NCBI RefSeq assembly: GCF_003286085.1 | Contig: NW_020825289.1 | Coordinates: 16,926,001-16,990,000, forward strand | Direction of reading: 5' to 3' | Source of the DNA: Drosophila persimilis | Taxonomy: Eukaryota > Arthropoda > Insecta > Diptera > Drosophilidae | Length of the DNA: 64,000 nucleotides | Shown: positions 22,711 to 35,770 of the stretch, in pieces | Layout: each line of letters opens with the position of its first letter | Position numbering within the stretch: position 1 is the stretch's first letter | Made by a program: the position numbers and the translations under genes | Notes under the pieces: model-generated | Database searches by the model: none | What the model saw: only the letters and a program-made list of their open reading frames with translations | Told to the model about the DNA's origin: nothing

Positions 22711-25700
22711 AATGCATGCCCACAGACGGGGAAATATTTTCATTACCGCTCTGCGGGTTCACAAAAAAGTTGCGGGTGGTCATGACTCTCCCGCGCTCTC
22801 TCTTTCTCCCTCAATCCCGGAATCATCGGAAGTGCATTTCTCATTTACCCCGTGCTGGACGGGGAGGGGGGGTTTCGAGCTGCAGGTTGAAAGTTTCAAG
22901 TGCAACTAAAACTATCGTCCAGTGTATTTAACTCTGTGTCCGACGAGGGAGAGAGAGCGAAAGAGTGGAGTTATTGGACCTACTACCGCCGCGTCGCGCC
23001 GCGCCACATCCCATGCCCCATTGACTCTAGTGCACCCACATGCTTCTGAAAATATTTCGTTTGCTTTTCGAATTATTCAGATTTTCATTTGTACGAGTGT
23101 GCTAGTGTTTTTTTGGTGGTTGTTGAATGCAAAGTGGAATGGAACATTGACTGATTCATTTGTGGAAACAAACGGAGCAGACACAGTTAATCGTAGGGAG
23201 AACTTCTGCTAAATATACCGCCACTCCTTGAATCCAGCTCCTTTGTGGTCCTTTTCTGAAGAGGAGATGGTAGCCAGGTCATTAGCAGAGGATCGGATAG
23301 TAAAAGCCACGAAAAGGCGACCGGTCTAAGATAAGATGTTGGGGTACCAAAAAGGTGGAAATAAATATTGGGAAATTGTGACATAATGTAGTAGAAATTT
23401 TATTTGCAAATATAGAAAAAATCTTTAATATTGATCTTTGATGGATTGACAGTGGCCATGTATAATGAATGAATCTTAACAGTGGGATAGTCGAGCAAAA
23501 TCTTTAAAAAATTAAACAATTTAATGTCAGTTCAGTGAAATTAGTGGGTAACCTCTTGTTGCATTTCCCTCCTTTACGTTTTGTTGTTGCTCTTCTCCTC
23601 AGTTCGTTTGCCTTGCAACTCGAACTCAGCTGCAACTTATATGTATGAGCAGCAACGAAACTGTTATATGCTATCTTATATCAGGCCCATACAACACGCA
23701 TACTGCTACTTATATAGAACTCATACTTATACTGGGCTCTTCTACGCCCGTTTTAGAAGTTGCCTTAGCTGATACACCAACCATATACAACCTGGCACAT
23801 GTTCGAGCGGCACAATTGTGTTGCGACAGGTTTGATGAGTGTCTGGGAAATGCATTCCCATTCAGACAGATGCCAATGCAGCGTTCACCCTCTGCCCCCT
23901 CCGCACTTCTCTAAAGCAGGCTGGTACAGACTTGCATGCCGTTGCTCAAAGTCGCGCCAAAGAATGAAAGGCAGGGGAGGGGAGGGGAGAAGTAGCATGC
24001 GACTTTTGACTTTAGAGGGCGGTTGTTGCTGGAACTGTTGTTGTTTTTTGTGTGTTTTCTAAGTTTTGTTGCTAAATTTCATGCTGATCTTGCTGCTGCT
24101 GTTGCTCTTTGAGCTGTTTTAATATTTATGAAAAAAAAGCAAGCTGAAGGCGAAGCCGAGGAGCACTGTAAGCTACATAAATATCCACTAAGGCACACAC
24201 ATACACACATGTACATGTGGGGCCGGGAGCTGCCCTTAAGTAAAGACACCCCCTGGCTCTTGGCCACCGTGTCGGACCGCACCGCACAGCTCCCCCAGGC
24301 CCCCTTTTTCCAGCTTCTTGAGGCTGTCAAGCGTAAATTCAATAAATATGAATATAAGATCCCCACACAGATGCACAGATACACAGATACGGGCGCACAC
24401 AGATACACAGGCACAAAGGACCCTTGTTGTTACATTTTTCACTCACTTGGACTAACTTGGCTAACAGTTAACGCTCTGCACTGCATCCCCCCCCCCCACC
24501 CCAGCCCCGACCCGACAATGATGCTGTTGAAGAGTCTTCTCATCCTCTTCTCCTTATTTACTCGATATCGAAATCTTTGTTTTGTGCTTATTATTTGCAG
24601 GCTTTATCGTTTATCTATTCTCTTTTGTTGTTGCTGCTCTCTTGGATGTTTTTTTTTACGATTGACAATGACAGAGAGCGATTGAGTGACTGGGGGCACG
24701 TCGTGGGGCATCCAAGAGATTGGGTTGTAAAGTACAGAGAAAATATGAAAATAATTCATTGGCTCTCGCACAACACCCCTTTCGGTGCTGCCGCTGCTCC
24801 TCCACGAGTCGGTATAGCAGAAAGTGCGCAATCGACGTCCTCGACGTCTAGCAATAAACTCAATGGAGCCATCAAAAAACTTCAGGCGCATTCAAGCTAA
24901 AACTTGCTCAAGTGTCGCACATACACTACTATACATACATATGGTGATTGATGCGGGGGGAGGAGGAGGAGGTGCCATATGTTTTTACCACACCGCAAGA
25001 AAAATCTATACATAATCTGGATCTTGATCATGTAGGAAATATACATACATATGTGAGTATCATTCAGATTTCAAATACTGTTCGAAAATGTCTGAATATA
25101 GTTTTTGCACTTGCAAAGTTGAGATTAAATACCATCAAGTTTTGTTCAGTGCATGGGATTGATGATAGAGATAGAGGTGGATTTAGGGGGGGCTACCATA
25201 TGTTTTTACTATGCATGTTTATAGACGAAAGTTAATGCCATATCTGTGGACCCTTTCCCCCCGTTCTCCCCCCATTTACGGTTCCTTGGACCCAGTTCCA
25301 TTCCTCTGCAGCATTGATGTCAAATAGAGCAGGATGGCCATACATTTGATTAAAGTGAGATGTTTCCCCCCCTCCCTTAGGTGGAGGACTGGTGTCGCTG
25401 GCGTTGTCGTTGGCGATGGCGGTGGAAAGGATGAGTTGCACTTAGAACTAATATAACTAATGGGCACGGAACAGGCAAATGAGTAAGCAACAAAAGCAAA
25501 CGCAGAGAGAGAAAGCCCCAAGTAGATATGAATACAACTTCAGAAAAAGAAGGGACAAATATTTTACACAGAACAACAAAATTGTTGAATGACGGAATAG
25601 AGCTGTATTACTTTTGGCCAGTCATGGCAGTGGCCAGGAAAAGGAGCATCCCCAAGTTGATTGAGTTTTCAAAAATGAAGATAATATTTTAGTTGGCTGT

Positions 25701-27685
25701 TTTAAACAAGTATTTTTCCATTTCCGATGCCGCCCATCTTGTAGGTAGACCACGACATAGACATCTATGAATTTCATTGAATTGGAAAGGAGCACGAAGG
25801 TCTCGCTTTGATCAGAAACATGATGGTGGGATTGAAACCTAGACTTCGCATATGGATAGAGGGGAAAACTTGAAGCCCCCTAAAGGAATCGTTAAGGCGA
25901 GCAAACACGGCAACAGCCAGACTTGACTGGAAAGTCTAAGTAATTCACGTGGCAGACAGGAGCGTAGATGTGGGCGAGTAGTCCGCTGAAAGGATTCAGG
26001 AAAACTTGCCAAAGCCAAGGGGCTTGCAGCTTGCAGCATCTAAAAAATAATGGAAGCCAGAGCCGAATGCAAACTTGGCAGGCGCTGGATTCTCTGGCAG
26101 GGATATCGGGCCTGAAAGTAGGCCAAAACTTTCCTGAAGAAGTCGGCAAGTGCAATAGGATAAAGTTCCGTTTCCATCCGGGGGGGTTGTGGCTGAAATA
26201 AGACACTTAATAGATTTGCATAAGTTAAAACACGAAAGCCAGGCCAATCAAATACTGCCGACAGAATGCGGCGAAGAATGGAGAAGTATTTGCCTGAGCT
26301 GAAATTAAATCAACTATTGCTTCAAACAATCAATAGGTGATCCATTTTGGATGCCAATCATGGGAATGGCCGTACTTATTCACTATTTACACTTGTGTCT
26401 TTTGTTGGCAGAAATTAATTAAGCGCTTCGGCAAGTGGCTATTGTGCTGCAAAGAAAAACCTCAACAAGTTCGAGGAGCCATCGAGGGAGGCGGGGAACA
26501 AATTAAAAGAGCAAAAGAAAATCTCTAAAGTGAAACGAACAACAATGTGGCGATTTATCCCTGGGTCAAAATGCAATAAACACGCACACACACACACTCA
26601 CACACACAAACAAGCAAATCGAGCAAGTGTGAGCAAGGGAGAAACGGAAAGAGAGAAAGATGTGTGAGTAAAAAACACAAAGCTAACAACTAACGGCCAA
26701 GGCAGAGCCAGCAAAATGAATCCTAAACGGAAATGTCGATATTAGCATTGCAGAAGCAACAACAACGTCAGCGTCAGCGTCAGCGACAGCGAGAGTTAGC
26801 GACACAGTCGCCCAGTTTTCCCAGTTGCAGTTTACAGTTGGCACACATGGGGCAAGGGGTTCACTGACCACGACACATTACTCCCTCCCAGAGATGGCAG
26901 CGTGAGGAGGAGAAGCCCCCGGGCAAAGATAGATGAGATGTGACAGTGAAAAGTGGGGAAAACTATTGAAGTTTTCGTTTGTGGTGTTCTTAGAAAGATA
27001 AAGAAAACCCAGTTTTAATTTTAGAAACAGAAGACGCTTTCACATAACTATAATAATCACATTTGAAATGTTATATTTAGTTTTCCCAAAATGGCAACAA
27101 GTGGCCATTAGTGGCAAATAAGCCCATAAACTGCAGTTGATTTGTGGTCGTATCACATCCAAGCTATCATTATGCATTATCATTGGCAGCACTCACGTTT
27201 GCATCACTCACAGCGGCCAAGCTTCCCCAAAAAAGAAAAACGTATCGAATGGGGGAAAGCGCGCCATATTGACCAAACGAGTGTAGCGTGCAGCATGTAC
27301 CAGGCAGCTATGCAACGCCATGTGGGTGTCGTACTGGGCAGAGGCAGTGGCAGAGGCACAGGGATGGATGCTGCCTATTCATTTTTGTTTTTAGCCAAAG
27401 TGCGCGAGTTGTGTTGACAAACGCCAGTGGTTAGCATCTGTGTGCCAGCGAGCAGTAGATCTAGATGTGTGTGTGTGTGTATCTGTGTGTTGGCAATTCA
27501 AAATGGCATGCACTTCACTAAAAACTGCGCATTTCCGGTCAAAATGACGACGACGAAAACAGAGCGACATCGAGGACGAGGACGAGAACGAGGACGCGGG
27601 CTGCTGACAGCCCTAGCCGCATGTTTGTGTGTGTGTCCCTCTGGCTTTCCCATCTTTCTCCCTCTCTATCGCTCTCTCTCTCTTA

Positions 27686-27706
27686 TGTGTGTGTGTGTGT
27701 GTGTGT
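27686..27706. repeat. (TG)n microsatellite
   Basis: About ten units, preceded by a CT-rich run (27660-27684). Confidence 0.9.
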
Positions 27707-30029
27707 ATGGGAAAACTTTTTTACAGCTTTAATAGTTCCACTTGGCAGTTTTGCGTCCCAAAAGTTTTTCTACTGCCTCTTCCGGCGCGCTCCTCCTCTG
27801 CAGCAAAGTGCGTCATAAATGTGTGTAATAAAATATTTACTTTCTTTTAGAGCCAGAGAGGGATGGAAACCCACAACGGAGTGGGAGAGAGCGAGTAAGA
27901 GAGAGAAAAAAAAACACACGCAAAAACCATGGCTTAGAGGGCACGACCATATATTAGCTAAATCATACACCCCCCCGCTCTTCCGTCCACCACCCGCCGC
28001 CGCTCTCTAGGCAAATTGAAAACCAAATGAAATTCAATTTTTAAGTCCTGTCTACGCCTGTTTTAGGGCTTTGTATCGTGAGAAAAATGTCCACCCACAT
28101 CAAAAGACTGTAACAGACTTTTTCCTGGGGTTCAACCTTTCGTAGTTTTTCTCTCAGAATCCTTCTCCCCTTGCAATTGTGTACTTTGTTACCCAGAAAG
28201 AATTCTCCTTCCTTCCATTTGTAAGGTCTGGAAAACTTCAAGTTGCGCCTGATTTTCATTTCCATTTTCCTAAAGTTCTGGTGGAGACTGGTCTGGTCTG
28301 GATGATGCTGATGCTGATGCTTTTAGGGTTTGTTCCCGTTGTAAATGCATGTCAATGACAGTAACCAGTTACCAGCTACCAGGCAGTGCGGGGGACAGAA
28401 GGCGCCCTGCCTAACCCTGAAAATTTGGCCGTCAACTTGGCTTAGTGGCGGGCTTAGAGGGTCATTTTGTTGGCCACCCTGCGTTTCCATCAAGGTTGAA
28501 ATTCAAGGGGTTGAATGCCCCCAAAATGCGTAGATGTCGTTCACAGACATGGGGGGGTTTCCTTGGGGAGGCGATTCCACCTGAAGGATTTCTGCTCTGA
28601 TTATCTGGCGTGTATCCTTTGCCTTATCAAAATAATTGGCTGTTGCAGTGGATGCTCCGTTGGACTTACCCCAGAATACTCGTATAAGAAAAGGAAAAAC
28701 ATTTCCAAAAGTTAGGGGGGTACGACCACTGTGGCCTCTTTGTACTCAGAAAAAGGTGTGTTAGGCCTTGTCTTTGAGGGGCTTAATTTCATTTCATATT
28801 AAATTTTATTCCAATAATTCCAACATATGTGCAACGTTAAATACAACCAAAAACAAAACAGCTGATTAAAGCAGCAAAATTGAAAACATGTTTCCAAAGT
28901 ACAGAAGAATATGGACCGAGTGGAAAAACTGTTGGCTAAGCTGGAAAAACAAATGAAAATCCGCTTATGGCATTTCATTGTATTAATTAGAACTTTTTCA
29001 GCTATCAAAGGTAAGCCGCGGCAAATCCGCATTAAATCGGGAAGAGATTCCAATCCAATCCCACCATTTTCCCAATTCATGGCAAGAGGAAAAATCAACA
29101 GAAGCCAGGTCGAGCATTGTGCTCCGTGGAGGAGCTTATTGAAAAAACTTGCTCAGCTTGTGGCTTCGGTGGGTTTTTGGTGGAAAATAGAAAAACGCAT
29201 AAGGCAAACCTTTTCTGGAAAACTGCGAGCGCCGCACCGCTCTCTGAGGAACAATTTTATTGTTTTGTTTTGTTCTGGAAAAGTTGTTTTCCTCTTCACT
29301 TGAGTGGGTAGAAGGAAACAAAGATATGTAGTGGGAGTGAGAGAGAGCGAGAGGGAGGGCCGGGTGAGTGGTTTCATTGATAAGTGCAAGTTATGATTGA
29401 CTTTTAATTGAAAATAAATGAAGCTCGCTGTTTTGGTTTAATGGCCATGCAATGAAGCGGAAAACTGCAGGGAACCGTACGAAAAATGTAAGTAAAACTT
29501 TGTGGGAAAGTAGGATTGCAGGTAGGAGATTGCAGGATTAATTGATTCATTGGTTGGGCCTCAGATGGTGAATAGTGGGTTGCAGCTTTGTCAGAGAAGA
29601 GGAAAACCTCAAACCACAATCGATCCATTCCACCACCTTTATCCCTAAATAAAGACCTACCGCCACTTACCACAATCACTCCTGGCCGCCCACTGTCTAC
29701 CCTTATAAAAATACAGACACAATCAAAAGCGCGTATCTATGACAAGTTCAATATTATAATTTGTTTACGAACTTTCTTTGCCACGAAAGAGCGCTGGAGC
29801 GGTGGAGCGGTGGAGGAAGGGGAACGAAAAACGAAGGAAGAAAAATACGAAAACGTAAGAAACGATAAGCAGATATGGCGAGCCTCCTTGAAAAGGCGGT
29901 GGAAAGGACAACAGAAATAAGAGGACGAAAAAAACAACAACCCCGCAAACGCAACTCAATTTTCATGAAATAAAATCAAATTTAAATAATACAATACGAG
30001 GGCGTTTGGAGGTATAGGGTACCCAAACA

Positions 30030-30220
30030 CCAGTTCGTGCAACCAACAAGAACGAACAAGGATAACAACAATAACAAGAAGGGAAGACTAGCTTTCGGGC
30101 CTCGAAGCTCTGGATACCCTGCTGGATTAGCTACAGAAAAAACGCACATATTTTGGCAAAGATCTTGGTGTTTCTATAAAAATCATGCTACCCTCTGCGA
30201 TGGTATACTCTCTTAAGAAC
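30030..30220. mobile_element. Possible degraded dispersed repeat
   Basis: ACTAGCTTTCGGGCCTCGAAG followed by GGATACCCTGCTGG (about 30087-30126), and CTACCCTCTGCGATGGTAT at 30189-30207, resemble the AGCTTT...GGATACCCTTGC edge motif seen in many Drosophila repeats. No ORF and no clear boundaries. Confidence 0.3.
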
Positions 30221-30265
30221 AGGATAGGAGCAGCCGTGAGCGCGACAAGAGCAACAAGGACATCA

Positions 30266-30505
30266 TCAAGTGTATCTCTGCTTATTTATCTTTATCGCAA
30301 TTCGTTTGTCCTTCTTGTCCTCATCTTCATCCTTCAGTTCTGGCACTGGTATTGGTACGGGTTCGGTTCCCGGGTCCTTTTGCCGCTGCCAGGCATACTC
30401 TTTTGATGCGGGTTGCCGTTGCTTGGCAGGGGTTGTGGCTGTGCTGTGCAAGTTCCAGTATCCCTGAGTCAAAGACGACATCAATATTATTGCCATAAGT
30501 TTCAT
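30266..30505 (-). CDS. Candidate small secreted peptide gene (79 aa), unrecognised
   Basis: The ORF has an ATG in a favourable context (CAAATATG, A at -3). Its first 15 residues, MKLMAIILMSSLTQG, look like a short signal peptide. The remainder is hydrophilic, with an Arg/Gln/Pro-rich part, a TEPVPIPVPE segment and an acidic-basic tail (DEDEDKKDKR). AAG is preferred for Lys (about 7 of 10). No cysteines, no dibasic-flanked repeat and no known family recognised. A TATATCC motif lies about 120 nt upstream of the ATG. No clear poly(A) signal was found downstream, and its 3' end lies close to a repeat remnant. If real, it would be nested within or upstream of chn on the same strand. An ORF of this length can occur by chance in 64 kb, so the call rests on the signal peptide and start context only. 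Confidence 0.33.
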   Translation of the reverse strand: MKLMAIILMSSLTQGYWNLHSTATTPAKQRQPASKEYAWQRQKDPGTEPVPIPVPELKDEDEDKKDKRIAIKINKQRYT

Positions 30506-33500
30506 ATTTGCAGCTTTAGATGCCGTTTAAAATTTCTCTCTCGATGCTGACGCTGTCGTTGGCCTCGCATTGCCGGGGATTGCGTTTGCCAGGACGAAAT
30601 AAGTACAAATTGAAGGGAAAACGGGATATATGAATGGGAAAAATCTAGAAATGCCGTGGCCGTGGCGCACAGTTTGTTTTTCATTTCATCGCTGCGGCCT
30701 TCTACGGATTCGTTTGCTCTTGCTTACGGCTTTTCCTCCACAATTTTCCCCCATTTACATTTCCATTTCCATTTCCATTTCTTTTCCATGCATTACTTCG
30801 CATAATTTTTTATTGATTTATTTGGTTTATGGTCCTTACGCTCCATGTGAAATGGGAAAATGTTTGCTGAATTATGTGAAGTATGTGGGGGAAGTGGAAG
30901 TCTTTCAAGGGAGAATCCAAACTGAGACAAGTGAAAATTCCAAACGATTTACGAGCAATTTAAGGAAATTGCAGCGGGCGCAGATCAAATCGACAGAAGG
31001 GCGGGGGAGGCTTTCCGTCACAATATCGACGATACAAATTGTTGATGAAAACTAAAGGCAAACGGACTGTGAAAAATATTTAAATAAAAGCCGAATACAT
31101 GTAGGTACACAAATGGGACTACCCTACATGGTAAAAACCATTATTAATGCAAAAAGTGATTAAAAAATACTCTCCATACAAAGGATATTTCCATTCAATT
31201 GGTTTTCAGCTTTCAGAAAAACTGAATTCAATATATACATAGTATTTATGTATGAATTTACTTCGTCTGCAAAACAAATAAGACTCAGAGCCCATCTAAT
31301 CCCTAATACTCTGCTCAAAAATGTCTGTGCGTCCATTTTGGCATCGGCTTTTTGGCATTCGGCAACATTTAATACCGTAATCGGATCCTTTTTCTTTCAG
31401 ATGCTGTCAGATTGATAGGAAGTTCAAATTCTGCCCTCTAACTATTGCTACCATCAGCAGAGTCAAACATGTCCCTTCCAGGGTATTCCTTGAGCACCTC
31501 TCTGCTACCCCTCTCTCCATCTGTCTCTCTCTCTCTATTAGAAAATGTGAAATGAAATACAAATTAAATGCATTTTCAGCACAACATAACGATTCGAGCA
31601 TTGCTTTGGATATAATTCTGTCGTGTCCGTTCTTGCATCTAAATTGGCAAGCAAAAATATTCAATCCCAAATTGATGAATATTTCGACTAATAAATAAAT
31701 GCATTTCTGCAATGCATTAGGGCCTTTAAATCATTTAAAGTAAGCCAAAATTATGGTAAAAACTTTCAATTTTGTTGTAGGTTGCTTCGCTTTCAACATG
31801 ATTCAACATGATGATGACGCCGAAGATGATGAATATGTCGAAGCGCTCAAAATGTCATTACTCTGTCTCTGTCTCCGTCCCATCCCATTCCATGCCCTCG
31901 TCTAATAACTTGGCTCATGCACTCCGACAATGGAAACCTTTTCTCCTTTCATCTCTTCCCCGTTCTAAGATATTTTGGTCTAGGGCTTCATATCAAAATT
32001 GGCTTACCACGCATAAACAGAGTCTGACTCGTCCCCAAAGGCATTCCGTTCTCTCAGCCTTCGCCCTCTGGCCTTCACTTGAGAACTCAAGTCTCTGTGA
32101 TTATCCTGCAATTTTCACTGACTGGCGTGGGGCACGGTGGCAGGTGGGGGCGATGACAATGAATGCGCCCTGCCGTTGCCGTTGCCGTTGCCACTGTTGA
32201 AAGTGACTTTCGATCCGTCTTGGACCGTGTCGTGGCATTTGACGTTACGGTTACGTGTTGAGGCGTCGGCTTGTCGTGATTATCACCGACTTACGCTTCA
32301 ATGCCTACTTCAAGCGTTTGCATGACTCTTAACTGGCAATCGAGATGGGTATATTGGGCAAGGACTGCATTCCATTTGGTATTCGAGGGCTCGAGCTCTG
32401 TAGCCTTACCACGGGGTATCGCATAGTGCATCCCTTCACCTGACTTGTTGACTCTCTGCTCCGTAGGTAAAAAACTCCCCGAACGTCTACGACTTCTTCT
32501 GTGCTGCGTCCTTTTGTGTGTCCTCTTCTTGGGCCTGCTGGGCCACGTCTGTGTCTGTGCATTATATTTGAATGCCCTCGGTTGCAGTCACCTTTCCCTT
32601 TTTCCACCATTGTGCCCTGCCAGCCATCCACCTACGTGTGTCCCGCTCACTTTGCTTAATTAACGCGCTCACATATACACCGAACCCGGCGGAGGAACAC
32701 ACGCATAAGGGTCGAGGCGGGACTTTGACTTTGGTGATACCAAAGGTTTGCCTTTGCCAATCATTGCCCCGCTTTCAATGGCAATGGCAATGACAATGAC
32801 AATGCCAATAGACCGCATCACAACTGTCGCATCACGTTCCAGAGATCGTTTCCCAGGCATCTTGAGGCATCTCTTCCATTTTTGGGCCACGTCTGTGTCT
32901 GGTTTGTTCAAACATTGCCCGAATTTGGGATCTTCCACAATGCACTTCTATTGAGTGCGTGTTTACCTTCTGCTCTCGTTCATAATTTCGTTTGCATGTT
33001 AATTACCTGGATTATTGTATTGCAGTCGTACGGTGCGATTGTGGTCCCACTCTGAGGGCTAATACACCTGGGAAAATGCTTGGACATTGTCGAGTAAATA
33101 CCATTCCAGAGCTGCTGTGGCATTCGTAAGGGGAGATTTGTTGTGAAAGATCTTTCTCTGAAGCTGAATGGAGTTGGGCTTGAAGATGGGGCACACAGGC
33201 CTGGATTATGTGGCTGGTCACACAATGGAATATTTAAAAGTATATTGTAGATTCCTAACCAATACCGGGTAATATCTTAGATGGAAGCCATCTCCAAATA
33301 GAAGGAAGCACTCGGCTAATTGTTTTCGACAACTTGATTGCCACCTCACATCAACAAGTCACATTTTAATTAACTCTAACAAGCGCCAAGAAAATCTAAA
33401 GCCCTACCTTTTTCCTTTTTGCCGTCACGGACCTTATCGTCGACGCTAAATCTGTCCAGGTTCAAGAAAATTGGCCTGACCCATGGCCTGGCCCTAGCCT

Positions 33501-35506
33501 GTGCCGCGAAAGTAAAAAAAACTCAATTAAAAAGCGTCTTTACTCAGGGCGGGGCTCGTCGGAGAGTTGCGGAGAAGGGGTGGAGTGTGGCGGTGGAGGG
33601 CCATGTAATTTTATTTATTTTGAACAATTTCGTAATCAAAGTCAACCAGGCAAACAATCAACATTACTTTGCGGGCCAAAGCGAAATAAAAGAAAAATAC
33701 GAGTAAAAACATAAAATGGGTTCACACGATGGCAAAAAAATTGCGTCAAATTAATGAAAAGCATAAAATGACAAAACAAAAAATGGGAAAAAATAAAATA
33801 AAATTTAAAACACAACATGGAAAAACAAACAGAGAGATACAGCTGGAAATCGAGAGAGGGAGAGAAATTTAATTTGCGAAATACAAAAAGGGAGTAAAGT
33901 TCCAAGCTGAAATACGAATTCCGGAAAGCGTAAATTTGTACCCAGAGAAAATGCAAAAAAGCCAGTGACAAAGAGCGTGGCGGAGATAGAGGGGGATAGA
34001 GGGGGGAACAAGAAATGTAAGAATTAAATAAGTAATAAAGAAATCAAGTAAAGTTAAGCTGAAACACAAAAATCATTTGCTTTTGGCCTGGGTCCGTCGC
34101 CGCTAACTAAGTTTGCCACTTGTCAGACGTCCGACGTCGGCTGTCAGTAAATGTTTATGAGTTAATCAACTTGTAATGACCAAAGGATGGATGGGCAGAC
34201 ACAGACCCCGCTCTTGAAGTGCGGGCTCTGCCCTGGGCCAGCAGCAGGGAGAGCGATAGAGAGGCTGCGACGGAGGAAAAACTCTGCATTCAGAAAGTAA
34301 ACTGGGGAAAAAATAAAACTTAATTAGCTTTCATTTAAAGACGGACAAGAGCACCGGCCAGCGCGATTGCAGTGCCTCCAGCTCTCGAGAGCTGCAAATG
34401 ATGAAAAGACATCTACTTCAACAGCAACATCCACTGAAATGAGCGACAAATAAACAAAAGTAAAAGTTTTGCCCACGTTTTCAGCGGAAATGCGCAATGC
34501 GAGTTGTTAACACAAAAGTGCGGCCAAGATGGGGCGCTCAAAGAAACCGGCTGAGTACGACTACAGACAATGTTGGCCCAGAGAAAGGGTGGAAATGTCA
34601 TCCAAAAGTTTTTGGCCTTAGTCATTTGTGAAGCCCGTCCAAGTACACTCAACAATTTCGTTCCGTTCTTTGATGGTAGTTTTCTGCTGCTATATGCAAA
34701 TGAGGCGATAAGGAAATTCGAAAAGTTCGGGCTTGCGAAACCCCATTGGATTGTTATCTTGTTGGTCTTTGGCCAGCTAGATTCGGCTAGAGCCTGTTGA
34801 AAACCGTATAAGGTCCGTATAAGGTCTAAACGAATTCCAAATCTGTAAACCTCCCCTCTGAATATTGACTGGTTACTACTCAACCATTAAAGAGTTAAGT
34901 TCTGATAGACTTAAAAACCATGTAAAAACACTCTTATCCCCATTATGAACCCCTCTCCAGGTATTTGCACAAGCAACACCCCTGAAGGTTATCTGTCGCT
35001 GCAATTAAGTACTTAGCTGCTTTAATAACTTTCCAAAACTCTATGTGAACAACTGTTTGCCCTCAAAAATGGTCGGGCTGAAATCCTATCAAGCAATTTG
35101 CAAGCCAAACATCGTATGCTTCCGGTATCCTGTGCCACCCTCACCCCCATTTGGGGGAACCCAATAAAACGTTGAGAAATTTGCAACAAGCGTCGACAAT
35201 TTGCTCAGGTAACAACATTAAACAGTTAGCATAGTTGGCTGACAGTTGGCCGCCTCAGCGCCTCAGCGCCCCACAGCACCACTGCCACACCGCCCTTAGC
35301 GGCGCACAACTTGCCACTTAAAGTGCTCCAAAGGTTTTTGACAACAAAACACAACAATTACTTTTACGAGGCTCTTGGTCGGGGAAGAAGTGCCACCCAG
35401 ACAGGATAGGAAAAGCCAGAACACGGTAGGAGTAGGTGGGTAGGAAGGTAGGGCGTTGTGTGGATCCCTCTGCGCGCACACTAATTTCTGCAAAAGATAA
35501 TCAAGA

Positions 35507-35770
35507 GTGATAATTATTTTCGTTGGACTCGGGCGGTACGAACCGCAGCTAACGGCGAGCACCTGCTGTGTGAATTACTTGAGCGGCGACAATAAGTTGG
35601 CACCCAACACAGACCCTCCCAGAATCCCCGATTCCGAGTTAACAGTTTCAGGCAACCTGCCCGACTTCCGCCACATAGTTGGGGTCTTTCTGGTGGTGTT
35701 CGTTCTGCAGATGATAACGTTCCGTTCTGCCATAACGTTGACAACGGCAGGAGCGTTTATTTTCGGTTAG
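35507..35770 (+). other. Coding-like open frame without ATG start; possible exon or pseudo-exon
   Basis: The frame is open from a GTG at 35507 to TAG at 35770. From about 35570 onward the third codon positions are strongly C/G-biased. The predicted peptide carries a hydrophobic helix (HIVGVFLVVFVLQMITF) after a Pro/Asp-rich stretch. The only ATG is internal (35712), so it would need an upstream exon; ACGAACCGCAG near 35549 is a possible acceptor. No family is recognised and no poly(A) signal is obvious. Confidence 0.2.

Larger units (their letters stand above)
18383..30265. other. Upstream/intronic non-coding DNA; no gene supported
   Basis: AT-rich stretches alternate with microsatellites: (GT)n 20975-20994, (CA)n 22685-22710, CA-rich 26585-26608, (GT)n 27466-27480 and 27686-27706. 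A weak local duplication containing CCATATGTTTTTAC occurs near 24975 and 25195. Open frames up to about 185 codons occur but have no recognisable domain or consistent codon bias. A second possible minus-strand donor (AATCG|GTGAGG at 18560/18559) could mark another leader exon. Confidence 0.5.

Noticed and set aside
22900-22990. Possible plus-strand Inr/DPE near TCCAGTGTATTTAAC
   Set aside because: Only 4 of 6 DPE positions, and no donor or leader exon follows.
29500-29960. Minus-strand donor TTGTG|GTAAGTGG at 29671 with a TATAAGG motif upstream
   Set aside because: The implied exon has no good start and lies beside a repeat-like region; the donor alone is not enough.
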